Source: Streptosporangium becharense (lineage in GTDB: Bacteria; Actinomycetota; Actinomycetes; Streptosporangiales; Streptosporangiaceae). From it: DNA of 64,000 nt. Made by a program: the position numbers and the translations under genes. The stretch lies in NCBI RefSeq assembly GCF_014204985.1, contig NZ_JACHMP010000001.1, forward strand, positions 186,001-250,000, given 5' to 3'. The notes under the pieces were generated by a model. It was given only the letters and a program-made list of their open reading frames with translations. It was not told where the DNA came from and did not search any database. The number at the start of each line of letters is the position of its first letter. Position 1 is the first letter of the stretch. Below are positions 1 through 9,437 of the stretch, piece after piece.

Positions 1-1587
1 GTGGCCGTCGGTGAGCGGGTGGTCCAGGATGTTCCTCCCCGGATCCGCGACCGCGGCTTCCAGCACGGCCTGGAGGTGGGTGAGCAGGGTGCGCATCATC
101 TCCGGGTCGTAGCGGTCGGCGTTGAAGTCGAGGAAGATCCGGAGTGCTTCGTCGACCTCCTGGGCGGTCATGGTGAGATCGAACTTGCTGGGAAGCGTGA
201 TCGATTCCAGCGGCTTGACGTCGACGCCGCCGATCCGTTCCGGCTCCGGGCTGTCGATCATGTTGAGGAGGACCTGGAAGAGCGGGGAGCGACGAGGGTC
301 GCGCGGGACCTGGAGCTCCTTGACGATGACGTCGAAGGGAGCGTCCGCGTGCGCCAGCCCCTCCAGCGCGACCTGCCTGGACCGGCCGAGGAGGTCGGCG
401 AAGCTCGGGTCGCCGGACAGGTCGATCCTGAAGGGCAAGGTGTTGACGAAGAAGCCGATCAGCCCGTCCGTGCCCTCGGCGGCGCGTCCCGCCACCGGCA
501 CGCCGATCACCATGTCCCGCTGGCCGCACCAGCGTGACAGGACGGCGGTCAGTCCCGCCATCATCGTCATGAACATGGTCACGCCGTAGCGGCGGCACAG
601 GTCGTGCATCGCCGCGGTCAGCGACTTCGGCAGAGCCAGCTCCAGGTGGTGGCCGGGAGAGGTGCGCAGCGGGGCCAGGCTCCTGCGGGTGGGCAGGGCG
701 AGCGGGGGCGGCGGGTCGGCCAGGCGCTCGCTCCAGTAGCCGACCTCCCGCCGCAGCGCCGCCCCGCTCAGGGACTCGCGCTGCCAGAGCGCGTAGTCGC
801 GGTACTGGATCGGGAGTTCGGCCAGCCCGGCGCGGTCGGCGTCGCCGCCGGCCTCGTAGAGCGCCGACAGTTCACGGACGAGGAGGCCGACCGACCAGGC
901 GTCGGAGACGATGTGGTGCATCGTGACCGAGAGCAGGTGCTCGGTCTCGGCCAGCCGGAGCAGCGCGCAGCGGAAGAGTGGGCCGGTGGCCAGGTCGAAG
1001 GGCGTCGCCGCCTGCAGGTCCGCCAGCAGATGAGCGGTCTCGCGCGGGTCTCCCCGCTCACCGGTGAGGTCGGCGAAATCGAGGGCCCAGTCGTCGCCGA
1101 GCGCGTCCACGACCTGGGTCGGCCGGTCGTTCACCACCGGGAACCGGGTGCGCAGCGTCTCGTGGCGGAGCAGGATCGCGCGGATGCTCGCCTCCAGCGC
1201 GGGGAGGTCGAGCGGGCCGGTCAGCAACCTCCGGCCGTGGACGTTGTAGGCCGCTCCCGGCCGTACCTGGTCCTCCAGCCAGAGACGCTCCTGTTCGAAG
1301 GAGAGCACCGGGTCGGCGTCCGCGGGCCGCCGTCCGATGGCACGTGTCCCGGGCACCGGCCGTGCTCCCGCCGCCACCGCGGCGATCGTGGGCGAGGCGT
1401 AGAACTCCTTGATCTGGATCTGGAGGCCCAGCGTCTTGCGGATACGCGCCACGACCTTGGGGACGAGCAGCGAGTGACCGCCCAGCTCGAAGAAGTCGTC
1501 GAAGATCCCCAGATCCGGGCATCCCAGGGCATCGCGCCAGATCGCGGCGACCGCCTCCTCATCGGGGGTACGGGGCGAGTGTGCCAT
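1..1587 (-). CDS. NRPS, T-C..., runs off left edge (N-terminal 529 residues)
   Basis: This minus-strand gene starts with ATG at 1587 and stays open to base 1, so only the first 529 residues are visible. Residues 1-80 are a carrier (T/PCP) domain with the phosphopantetheine motif GGHSLL near residue 38. Residues ~85-520 are a condensation domain with HHIVSDAW near residue 226, so its catalytic His is present. Starting with T rather than C or A means the first carrier has no A domain in cis. The stand-alone A protein encoded at 7989-9437 and the terminal C domain of the divergent NRPS (1687-7992) could together complete this split module; that is inference. What follows the C domain lies outside the window. 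Confidence 0.93.
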   Translation of the reverse strand, partial: MAHSPRTPDEEAVAAIWRDALGCPDLGIFDDFFELGGHSLLVPKVVARIRKTLGLQIQIKEFYASPTIAAVAAGARPVPGTRAIGRRPADADPVLSFEQERLWLEDQVRPGAAYNVHGRRLLTGPLDLPALEASIRAILLRHETLRTRFPVVNDRPTQVVDALGDDWALDFADLTGERGDPRETAHLLADLQAATPFDLATGPLFRCALLRLAETEHLLSVTMHHIVSDAWSVGLLVRELSALYEAGGDADRAGLAELPIQYRDYALWQRESLSGAALRREVGYWSERLADPPPPLALPTRRSLAPLRTSPGHHLELALPKSLTAAMHDLCRRYGVTMFMTMMAGLTAVLSRWCGQRDMVIGVPVAGRAAEGTDGLIGFFVNTLPFRIDLSGDPSFADLLGRSRQVALEGLAHADAPFDVIVKELQVPRDPRRSPLFQVLLNMIDSPEPERIGGVDVKPLESITLPSKFDLTMTAQEVDEALRIFLDFNADRYDPEMMRTLLTHLQAVLEAAVADPGRNILDHPLTDGH

Positions 1588-1686
1588 GGCCACAGGGTAG
1601 GCAGGCCGTTCCGGCGGGGCGACGCCCCACTTCATGTGACATCTCAGCCCGCAGTGCCCTCGGTACGTTCGTGATCCGGAGGTACG
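1588..1686. promoter_or_regulatory. Divergent intergenic region between two NRPS genes
   Basis: This 99-bp gap separates two NRPS genes that start away from each other at 1587 and 1687, so promoters for both operons should lie here. CCGGAGGT just upstream of 1687 is a plausible ribosome binding site for the plus gene. No convincing -35/-10 pair or long palindrome was seen. Confidence 0.45.
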
Positions 1687-4600
1687 ATGCGACGCGATCT
1701 TCCTGACTTCCCGACCGCCGCCGACGCGACCACCCTGGCCGAGCTACTGCGCTGGCGGGCCAGGCGTCAACCGGAGCGCGTCGGCTTCGTGTTCCTGGGT
1801 GAGCACCCCGGCGGTGAGCGGCCGGTGACCTACGCCCACCTGGACCGGCGGGCCCGGGCGATCGCCGGTGAGCTCCGGCGCGCCGGAGTCGGCCCGGCCG
1901 ACCGGGTGCTGCTCCTCTACCCGCCCGGTGAGGACTTCCTCACCTCCTTCCTCGGCTGCATGTACGCCGGTGCGGTGGCGGTGCCCACGTTCCCCCCCGA
2001 CCCGCTGCGGCTGGACCGGACGCTGCCCCGCCTGCTGACGATCGTGGCCGACGCGCGGCCCGCCGCGCTGCTGACCGTCGCGGCCCTGCTCCCCCTGGCC
2101 GGCGACCTGCCCCTGGGGGACCTGGCCTGGATCGCGACCGACACCGCGCCGGACGACGAGGGGGAATGGGCCGGCCCTGGAGCCGACGCCTCCGCGCTGG
2201 CCCTGCTGCAGTACACCTCGGGCTCCACCGCCGAGCCGAAGGGTGTGATGCTCACCCACGGCAACCTGCTGCACAACTCGGGGCTCGTTCAGGAGCTCTT
2301 CGGCACCGACGCGGCCATGCGCGGGCTGAGCTGGTTGCCGCCGTACCACGACATGGGCCTCATCGGCGGGCTCCTGCAGCCGCTGTTCGCCGGGTTCCCC
2401 ATGTGGCTGATGTCCCCGGTCGACTTCCTGCGGCGTCCGGCGAGCTGGCTGGAGGCGATGTCGCGGCTGGAGCTGACGTTGAGCGGCGGGCCGAACTTCG
2501 CCTACGACCTGTGCGTCAGGAAGACCACGCCGGAGCAGCGGGAACAGCTCGACCTCAGCGCGTGGCGCGTGGCCTTCAACGGGGCCGAGCCGATCCGGCG
2601 CGCCACCCTGGCGCGCTTCGCCGAGGCGTTCGCACCCGCGGGTTTCCGTCCCGAGGCGTTCTTCCCGTGCTACGGCCTGGCCGAGGCCACGCTCATCGTG
2701 AGCGGCGGATTCGCCCCCGTCTCCGGGGAAGGTTCCGGGGAGGGTCCGGTCGGCTGCGGGCGGGGCGGCGCCGGCCAGGAGGTGCGGATCGTCGATCCGG
2801 TGACCGCAAGGCCGTGCCCCGCCGGGCACGAGGGCGAGGTGTGGTTGCGCGGGCCGAGCGTGGCCGGCGGGTACTGGAACCGGCCGGAGGAGAACCGGGA
2901 GGTGTTCCAGGCCGAGCTCGCGGACGGCGGCGGGCCGTACCTGAGGACCGGGGACCTGGGGAGGCTCGCCGGCGGCGAGCTGACCATCACGGGCCGGCTC
3001 AAGGACCTGATCATCGTCAGGGGCCGCAACCACTACCCGCAGGACCTGGAGGCCACCGCCGAGCGGGCCCATCCCCTCCTGCGGCCGGGCTGCGGGGCGG
3101 CGTTCACCGTGGAGCACGACGAGCCCGCGATCGTGCACGAGATCGTCCGCGACGCCGGCGACGTTGACGTCGCGGAGGTGGCGCGGGCGATCAGGACCCT
3201 GGTGGCCGGGGAACACGGCCTGCACATCGGGCTGGTGGTGCTGATCCCGGCCGGCTGCCTGCCCAAGACCACCAGCGGCAAGGTACGCCGGCGGGTCTGC
3301 CGGGACCTGCTGCTGGCCGGGGAGCTGCCCGAGATCGGCCGCAGCTCGGCCGACATGGAGACCTACCTGCGCGAGCAGGCCGCCGCCGTCTGCGGGCTGC
3401 CCGCCTCCGACATCGCCCGCGAACTTCCCCTGCTGGCCCTGGGCATGGACTCACTCGCCGCCCAGGAGCTGACCCAGCGGGTCCAGGCCGAGCTGGGGGT
3501 GCGGCTCCCGCTGGGCGACCTCCTCGGCGGCGCCTCCCTGGCCGACGTCGCCTCCCTCGTCACCGATCTCCCGCTCCCGGAACCGGCCGGCGGGCCGGTC
3601 GCCGGTGGGGACTCCGGGGCACCGGCGACCCCCCGGATGTCGCAGGGGCAGCGGGACCTGTGGTTGCTGCACCGGCTCGAACCGGAGAGCACGGCCTACA
3701 CCACGGCGGCCGCGTTCCGGCTGGACGGGCTGCTCGACGCGGAGGCGTTGCGTCGGGCCCACGACCGCCTCCTGCGGCGGCATCCGGCGCTGCGGACCGT
3801 CTTCGCCGAACGGGACGGCGAGCCCGTGCCGGTCGTCCGGCCGGCCGCCCCGGAGTCCTTCTCGGTGTCAGAGCTCGGGGAGGCGGAGCTGGAGGCCCGG
3901 ATCGAGGCCGACGCGAACCGGCCGTTCGACCTCGCCTGCGGCCCGCCGGCCCGGCTGCACCTCTACCGGCTCACCGACGACACGCACGTGCTGCTGTTCG
4001 CCGCGCATCACATCGTGACCGACTTCTGGTCCACGATGGTCCTCGGCCGGGAACTGGAGGCGCTGTACGGCGAGGAGACCGGTGGCCCGGCGGCCGGGTT
4101 GCCCGCCCTGGACGCCGGTCCGGCCGGCGTGCCGTCCCGGCGGGAGGAGCAGGCGGGTCGCGGGGACCGGCCCTCGCTCAGCGGTCCGGGCGGGACCCGC
4201 AGGTTCAGGATCGGCGCGCCGCTGACCGCCGGACTGGTACGCCGCGCGGCGGCGGAAGGGGTGACGCCCAGCGTCTTCCTGCTCGCCGCCCACCAGGCGC
4301 TGCTGCACCGGCTCACCGGCCAGGACGACCTGGCGGTCGGCGTCCCCTTCGCGGCCCGCACGCAGCCTCACCTGGCCGGCGTCGTCGGTCACTTCATGAA
4401 CCCGGTGCCGATCCGCAGTCATGCCCGCGACACCTTCCGCGAGCTGCTGGCCCAGACCAGGACCCAGGTGATCGGCGCGCTGGAGCGCCAGGAGCACCGC
4501 GACGCGGCCCGGTTCCGGACGATGTTCGTCTTCAACCAGCCGACCGCCGCCGACGTCACGGCCTTCCCGGCGCTGCTGCTCGGTCACGCCGGCGTCCGGC

Positions 4601-7600
4601 GCCCGTTCGGCGGGCTGCGGGCCGAGTCGCTCCCGGTCAGCCTGGGCGAGTGCGCCATGGATCTGGAGCTGTCGCTCACCGCGCTCGACGGCGACATCCA
4701 CGGCTGCCTCCGCTTCCGGACCGACGCCTTCGACGAGGACGCGGCGGATCGGTTCGTCCGGCACTTCACGGCCCTGCTCGAGGCCGTGGTCGCCGAGCCC
4801 GGCGCCGCGCTGGGCTCGGTCCCGCGTGCCGGCGCCGAGGAGCGCACCCTCCTGCTCGGCGGGTGGAGCACCGGCGGGCCCGCGCCGGAGGCCGAACTCC
4901 CGGTGTCCCGGCTCGTCGAGGAGCAGACGCTCCGCTCACCGCATGCGACGGCCATCGTGGCGGGCGGCGAGTCGCTGTCCTACCTGGAGCTGGACCAGCA
5001 CGCCAACCGGCTCGCGCACCTGCTGCGCGCCAAGGGCGTCGGCTCCCGTGGCCGGGTCGGCATCTGCCTGGAACGCGGCTCCGGCATGGTCGTGGCGATG
5101 CTCGCCAGCGGCCGGGCCGGCGCGGCGTACGTGCCGATCGATCCGCTGAGCCCCGCCGACCGCGTCGCCGCCGTCTTCGCCGACGCCGGTGTGGACGCCG
5201 TGGTGAGCCAGGAGGCACTCGCCGACAAGCTCCGGGGCGTCACCGCTCCGCTGGTCCTGCTGGACGCGGATCGGCCGGAGATCCTCAACCGCCCGGTCAC
5301 GGCGCTGCCGCCGCCCGCGCTGGACGACCCGGCCTACGTCGTCTACACCTCGGGCACGAGCGGGACGCCGAAAGGGGTGGAGGTCCCGCACCGAGCGCTG
5401 TCGGCCTTCACCCGGCAGGCCGCCGAGCTGTACGGCATCGGCCCGGACGATCGGGTGCTGCAGTTCGCCTCGATCGGATTCGACGCCAGCGTCGAGGAGA
5501 TCTATCCCACCCTCACCCGTGGCGCGCGCCTGGTCCTGCGCACGGACCGGATGCTGGCCGACCCGGGCACGTTCCTGGCCGCCTGCGCGGCACAGGGAGT
5601 GACCGTGCTCGACCTGCCGACGGCGTTCTGGCACGAGCTCGTCGACGCGCTGGACACACCGGACACACCGGAGACACCGGAGACACCGGAGACGCTGCCC
5701 GCCACGGTCCGGCTCGTCATCATCGGCGGCGAGAAGGCGCTGCCGGAGCGGGTGGCGGCCTGGCACGCCACGGTCGGCGGACGCGTCCGGCTGGTCAACA
5801 CCTACGGGCCCACCGAGGCGACCGTCGTCGCGACCGCCCACGAGCTCGATCGGCCAGGCCGCGAGGTCCCCATCGGCCGGCCGCTGGCGGGGGTCCGCGC
5901 CTACGTGCTCGACACCGCGTGCCGGCCCGTGCCCGCCGGTCTGACCGGTGAGCTGTATCTCGGCGGCGCCGGACTGGCCCACGGCTACCTGAACCGCCCC
6001 GGCCTGACCGCCGAGCGGTTCGTCGCGGATCCCTTCGGCCCCCCCGGCGGGCGGCTCTACCGCACCGGTGACCTGGTGCGTCACCTGTCCGACGGCACGC
6101 TGGTCTTCGTGGCCCGCTCCGACCGGCAGATCAAGCTGAGCGGTTACCGCGTGGAGCCGGGCGAGGTCGAGGCGGCGCTGCGCGGGCTGGACGGCGTCAC
6201 CGACGCCGCCGTGGTGCGCGACGGCAAGTCCTTGCTCGCCTACGTGGTGCCGGAGACGTGCGTGGCCGACGAACTGCGGACGGCGCTGCACGCCGTGCTG
6301 CCCGGCTACATGGTCCCGGCCCGGTATGTGCCGCTGCCCGCGCTGCCGCGCACCCTCAACGGCAAGATAGATCTCAGCGCGCTGCCCCGGGTGACGGCAC
6401 CGCGGCGGCCGAGCGTGCAGGAGCCGTTCCGCACACCGCAGGAGCGCGCGCTGGCGGAGATCTGGCGCGAGGTGCTCGACGTGGAGGAGGTCGGCAGGAC
6501 CGACGACTTCTTCGCGGTGGGGGGACACTCCCTGTCCGCGACCAAGATGCTGGCGCGGGTGAACGACGTCCTCGGCCGTGACCTGCCGCTCCGGGCGGTG
6601 TTCGAGACCCCTGTCCTGGCCGACCTGGCGGACCGGATCCGCCACGCGCCGCAGGCCCTGTCCCGGCGGGTGCCACCCGCCCCGCGGGACCGGCCGCTGC
6701 CGCTCTCGTTCGTCCAGGAGCGGATCTGGTTCCTGCAGCAGCTCGACCCGGAGAGCACCACCTACAACGTGCCGCGTGCCCTCCGCCTGCGGGGACGGCT
6801 CGACGTGGCGGCGATCGCCAGGACCCTGGACGATCTCGAAGTCCGGCACGAGATCCTGCGGACGACCTTCCCCGAGGTCGACGGCGAGCCCTTCCAGGAG
6901 ATCGGCGAACCGCGCGGAATCCCGCTGACCGTCGTCGACGGCAGTGAGGACCTGCTCCAGGAGTTCATCCTCACAGCCGGTCAGGAACCCTTCGACCTGG
7001 CGAAGGGGCCCCTGCTGCGGGTCACGCTGGTCCGCCTGGCGGCCGATGACCACGTCCTGGTCGTGGTGGAGCACCACATGGTCCACGACGGGTGGGCCCA
7101 GGGAGTGTTCCTCCGCGACTTCCTGGAGCTCTACGAGGCCCATGCCACCGGCCGGCCGCCCCGCCTGCCCGAGCTGCCCGTCCAGTACGCCGACTTCGCC
7201 GCCTGGCAGCGGCGGACCTTCCAGGGCGAGCGGCTGCGATCCCTGCTCGACTTCTGGCGGGAACGGCTGCGCGGCGCGCCGCCGCTGCTGTCGGTGCCCG
7301 GCGACCGGCCCCGCCCCGAGGTGCTGGGTTCACGCGGCGGCGAGGAGACCCTCTTCATCGAGGGGTCGCTCGCCCGGCGGCTGCGCGAGTACGGCCGGGA
7401 CCACGACGCCACCCTGTTCATGACGATGTTCGCGGCCTTCGCCCTGCTGCTGCGCGAACGCAGCGGGCAGGAGGACATCGTGGTCGGCAGCGGCATCGCC
7501 AACCGGCAGCGTCCCGAACTGGAGAACCTGCTCGGGATGATCATCAACACGGTCCTGCTGCGCGTCGACCTCTCCGGCCGTCCCGGCTTCCCCGAGGTGC

Positions 7601-7992
7601 TGGACCGGGTGCGGGAGGTCTGCCTGGAAGCCTACGCCCATCAGGACATGCCGTTCGAGAAGCTGGTGGAGAGCCTGCGTCCCCCGCGCAGCCTCAGCCA
7701 CACCCCGCTTTTCCAGGTGATGTTCAACTTCCTCGACACGCCGATGCCGTCCCTGCTGGTTCCCGGCCTCGACGTCGAGGTGCTGAACGCCCACAACCGT
7801 TCCTCGAAGTTCGACCTGAACGTGGTGGTCATCCCGCACGCCGGACAGCGCCTGGGCCTGGTCTCGGGGCCGGACGCGCCGGAGCGGATCGCGGTGCTGC
7901 TGGAGTACAACACCGACCTGTTCACCGCGGCCACCATCCGCGGCCTGCTGGCCGAGTACCTGGAGATCCTCACCGAAAGCGTCGAGCCATGA
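1687..7992 (+). CDS. Lipopeptide starter NRPS: FAAL-ACP-C-A-T-C
   Basis: This 2101-residue protein should start the peptide by activating a fatty acid. Residues ~1-560 form a fatty-acyl-AMP ligase, with YTSGSTAEPKG near 177 and PPYHDMGLIGG, typical of FAALs. An ACP follows with GMDSL (Ser ~589). Next come a condensation domain (HHIVTDFW near 775), an A domain (YTSGTSGTPKG near 1220), a carrier (GGHSL, Ser ~1615) and a final condensation domain (HHMVHDGW near 1796) that ends the protein. My hand-read A code is D-A-E-D-I-G-T-V-V-K. Acidic residues at two pocket positions suggest a basic, possibly arginine-derived substrate; this is inference. The terminal C domain needs a downstream carrier in trans. 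The stop overlaps the next gene's start (ATGA). Confidence 0.95.
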   Translation: MRRDLPDFPTAADATTLAELLRWRARRQPERVGFVFLGEHPGGERPVTYAHLDRRARAIAGELRRAGVGPADRVLLLYPPGEDFLTSFLGCMYAGAVAVPTFPPDPLRLDRTLPRLLTIVADARPAALLTVAALLPLAGDLPLGDLAWIATDTAPDDEGEWAGPGADASALALLQYTSGSTAEPKGVMLTHGNLLHNSGLVQELFGTDAAMRGLSWLPPYHDMGLIGGLLQPLFAGFPMWLMSPVDFLRRPASWLEAMSRLELTLSGGPNFAYDLCVRKTTPEQREQLDLSAWRVAFNGAEPIRRATLARFAEAFAPAGFRPEAFFPCYGLAEATLIVSGGFAPVSGEGSGEGPVGCGRGGAGQEVRIVDPVTARPCPAGHEGEVWLRGPSVAGGYWNRPEENREVFQAELADGGGPYLRTGDLGRLAGGELTITGRLKDLIIVRGRNHYPQDLEATAERAHPLLRPGCGAAFTVEHDEPAIVHEIVRDAGDVDVAEVARAIRTLVAGEHGLHIGLVVLIPAGCLPKTTSGKVRRRVCRDLLLAGELPEIGRSSADMETYLREQAAAVCGLPASDIARELPLLALGMDSLAAQELTQRVQAELGVRLPLGDLLGGASLADVASLVTDLPLPEPAGGPVAGGDSGAPATPRMSQGQRDLWLLHRLEPESTAYTTAAAFRLDGLLDAEALRRAHDRLLRRHPALRTVFAERDGEPVPVVRPAAPESFSVSELGEAELEARIEADANRPFDLACGPPARLHLYRLTDDTHVLLFAAHHIVTDFWSTMVLGRELEALYGEETGGPAAGLPALDAGPAGVPSRREEQAGRGDRPSLSGPGGTRRFRIGAPLTAGLVRRAAAEGVTPSVFLLAAHQALLHRLTGQDDLAVGVPFAARTQPHLAGVVGHFMNPVPIRSHARDTFRELLAQTRTQVIGALERQEHRDAARFRTMFVFNQPTAADVTAFPALLLGHAGVRRPFGGLRAESLPVSLGECAMDLELSLTALDGDIHGCLRFRTDAFDEDAADRFVRHFTALLEAVVAEPGAALGSVPRAGAEERTLLLGGWSTGGPAPEAELPVSRLVEEQTLRSPHATAIVAGGESLSYLELDQHANRLAHLLRAKGVGSRGRVGICLERGSGMVVAMLASGRAGAAYVPIDPLSPADRVAAVFADAGVDAVVSQEALADKLRGVTAPLVLLDADRPEILNRPVTALPPPALDDPAYVVYTSGTSGTPKGVEVPHRALSAFTRQAAELYGIGPDDRVLQFASIGFDASVEEIYPTLTRGARLVLRTDRMLADPGTFLAACAAQGVTVLDLPTAFWHELVDALDTPDTPETPETPETLPATVRLVIIGGEKALPERVAAWHATVGGRVRLVNTYGPTEATVVATAHELDRPGREVPIGRPLAGVRAYVLDTACRPVPAGLTGELYLGGAGLAHGYLNRPGLTAERFVADPFGPPGGRLYRTGDLVRHLSDGTLVFVARSDRQIKLSGYRVEPGEVEAALRGLDGVTDAAVVRDGKSLLAYVVPETCVADELRTALHAVLPGYMVPARYVPLPALPRTLNGKIDLSALPRVTAPRRPSVQEPFRTPQERALAEIWREVLDVEEVGRTDDFFAVGGHSLSATKMLARVNDVLGRDLPLRAVFETPVLADLADRIRHAPQALSRRVPPAPRDRPLPLSFVQERIWFLQQLDPESTTYNVPRALRLRGRLDVAAIARTLDDLEVRHEILRTTFPEVDGEPFQEIGEPRGIPLTVVDGSEDLLQEFILTAGQEPFDLAKGPLLRVTLVRLAADDHVLVVVEHHMVHDGWAQGVFLRDFLELYEAHATGRPPRLPELPVQYADFAAWQRRTFQGERLRSLLDFWRERLRGAPPLLSVPGDRPRPEVLGSRGGEETLFIEGSLARRLREYGRDHDATLFMTMFAAFALLLRERSGQEDIVVGSGIANRQRPELENLLGMIINTVLLRVDLSGRPGFPEVLDRVREVCLEAYAHQDMPFEKLVESLRPPRSLSHTPLFQVMFNFLDTPMPSLLVPGLDVEVLNAHNRSSKFDLNVVVIPHAGQRLGLVSGPDAPERIAVLLEYNTDLFTAATIRGLLAEYLEILTESVEP
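5653..5691 (+). repeat. 9-bp in-frame repeat inside the A domain
   Basis: Two GACACACCG units and two GAGACACCG units, plus a partial fifth, encode D-T-P D-T-P E-T-P E-T-P E-T. They sit in a variable loop of the A domain between core motifs A4 and A5. The reading frame is kept, so this looks like a length-variable surface loop. Confidence 0.85.
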
Positions 7993-9437
7993 CATCGTTG
8001 CCCGCCCTGTTCCTGGCGACCCGCGCTGAGCATCCGGAGAGGCCGGCGGTCACCTGCGGCCCGCAGACCCTGTCGTACCGCGAGCTGGCCGACGCGGCCG
8101 GGAGCCTGGCGGCCGAGCTCAGACGTCGCGGTGTGAGCAGGGGCGAGCTCGTCGGCCTGCGTGTGGCCCGATCCGTCGACGTCGCGGTGGCCGTGCTCGG
8201 CATCATGCTGGCCGGGGCGGCCTACGTGCCGCTCGATCCACGCTACCCGGCCGAACGCCTGCGCCTGATAACCGAGGAGTGCCGGATCTCCCACGTCGTG
8301 GGCGACTCCGTGCCGGTCCGGGGCCACCCGCCCGCGACCGTCCCGCCGGACCTGGAGGCGGGCGACACGGCCTATGTGATCTACACCTCCGGCTCCACCG
8401 GGCGGCCCAAGGGCTGCGTGGTGACCCACGGCAACGTGCTCAGCCTGCTCGACGCCGCGCTGCCGCTCTTCGACGTGGGCCCGGACGACCGATGGGCCCT
8501 GTTCCACTCGGTCAACTTCGACCTGTCGGTGTGGGAGATGTGGGGTCCGCTGGCCACCGGCGGCACGGTGGTCGTCGTGGACGAGGACGCCTCCCTCGAT
8601 CCGGGCGAGCTCATCGGCCTGCTGATCCGCGAGCGGGTCACCGTGCTGAACCAGGTCCCCTCGGTCTTCCGCATGCTGGCCGAGGCGCACGAGGACGAGG
8701 GGTGCCCGCCGCTGCCGCTGCGCTACCTCATCTTCGGCGGCGACGCCGTCGACCTCGACGCCACCGCGCGCTTCCTGGCGGCACTGCCTCCCGGCACCGG
8801 ACCCGTCGCGGTCAACATGTACGGCATCACCGAGACGACCGTGCACGCGACCTTCAAGGAACTCGACCCGGTCACCTTGCGCGGGGCCAACCCCTCGCCG
8901 ATCGGCAGGCCCCTGCCCAGCCTGGGCATCACGCTGCGCGACCCGGACGGGTCGGAGGTGCCGGCCGGCGAGGTGGGCGAGATCTGGGTGTCCGGAGCCG
9001 GCGTGGCCGCGGGCTACCTGGGCCGCGACGACCTGACCGCCGAACGCTTCGTCGTGGTGGACGGGGTGCGCCACTACCGCTCCGGGGACCTGGCCCGGCG
9101 GGTGCCGGGCGGGGAGTTGCAGTACCTCAGCCGGATCGACCGCCAGGTGAAGCTGCGCGGGATGCGCATCGAGCTGCCGGAGATCGAGATCGTCCTGCGC
9201 TCCTGCGCCGGCGTGCGGGACGCGGCGGTGCTGCTGGAGACCGACGACGCCGTGGGCGAGCTGCTGGTGGCCTACGTCGCGGCCGATGACACGTTCGACC
9301 CGGGGCGGGCCCGGGCCGAGTGCGCGCGGGTCCTGCCCTCCCACATGCTGCCCACCAGGTTCGAGCGGCTGGCCACGCTGCCGCTGTCACCCTCGGGAAA
9401 GGTGGATCACCGGGCCCTGAGCAGATCCGCTCAGTAG
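7989..9437 (+). CDS. Stand-alone NRPS adenylation protein, Thr-like code
   Basis: This 482-residue protein is an amino-acid adenylation domain with no carrier or condensation domain. It starts at ATG 7989, overlapping the stop of the NRPS before it, so the two are probably translationally coupled. The A3 motif YTSGSTGRPKG, GITETTV and the final SPSGKVDHRAL are present, so it appears complete from A1 to A10. My hand-read code D-L-W-N-F-G-M-V-H-K is close to the published threonine code DFWNIGMVHK. Its partner carrier is unknown. The N-terminal T domain of the divergent NRPS (1-1587) or a T in the 10852-14499 NRPS are candidates. Thr activation fits the SyrB2-like halogenase at 18859. Its stop overlaps the convergent VioC-like gene by 7 bp. 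Confidence 0.92.
   Translation: MTSLPALFLATRAEHPERPAVTCGPQTLSYRELADAAGSLAAELRRRGVSRGELVGLRVARSVDVAVAVLGIMLAGAAYVPLDPRYPAERLRLITEECRISHVVGDSVPVRGHPPATVPPDLEAGDTAYVIYTSGSTGRPKGCVVTHGNVLSLLDAALPLFDVGPDDRWALFHSVNFDLSVWEMWGPLATGGTVVVVDEDASLDPGELIGLLIRERVTVLNQVPSVFRMLAEAHEDEGCPPLPLRYLIFGGDAVDLDATARFLAALPPGTGPVAVNMYGITETTVHATFKELDPVTLRGANPSPIGRPLPSLGITLRDPDGSEVPAGEVGEIWVSGAGVAAGYLGRDDLTAERFVVVDGVRHYRSGDLARRVPGGELQYLSRIDRQVKLRGMRIELPEIEIVLRSCAGVRDAAVLLETDDAVGELLVAYVAADDTFDPGRARAECARVLPSHMLPTRFERLATLPLSPSGKVDHRALSRSAQ

Noticed and set aside
3660..5951. Long plus-strand open frame (763 codons) inside the starter NRPS
   Set aside because: Arg/Pro/Gly-rich text with no domains, out of frame with a clear NRPS. 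It is a GC-skew shadow.
4936..7143. 735-codon minus-strand frame opposite the starter NRPS
   Set aside because: Composition is His/Gln/Gly/Arg-rich antisense noise; the plus strand is a certain NRPS.
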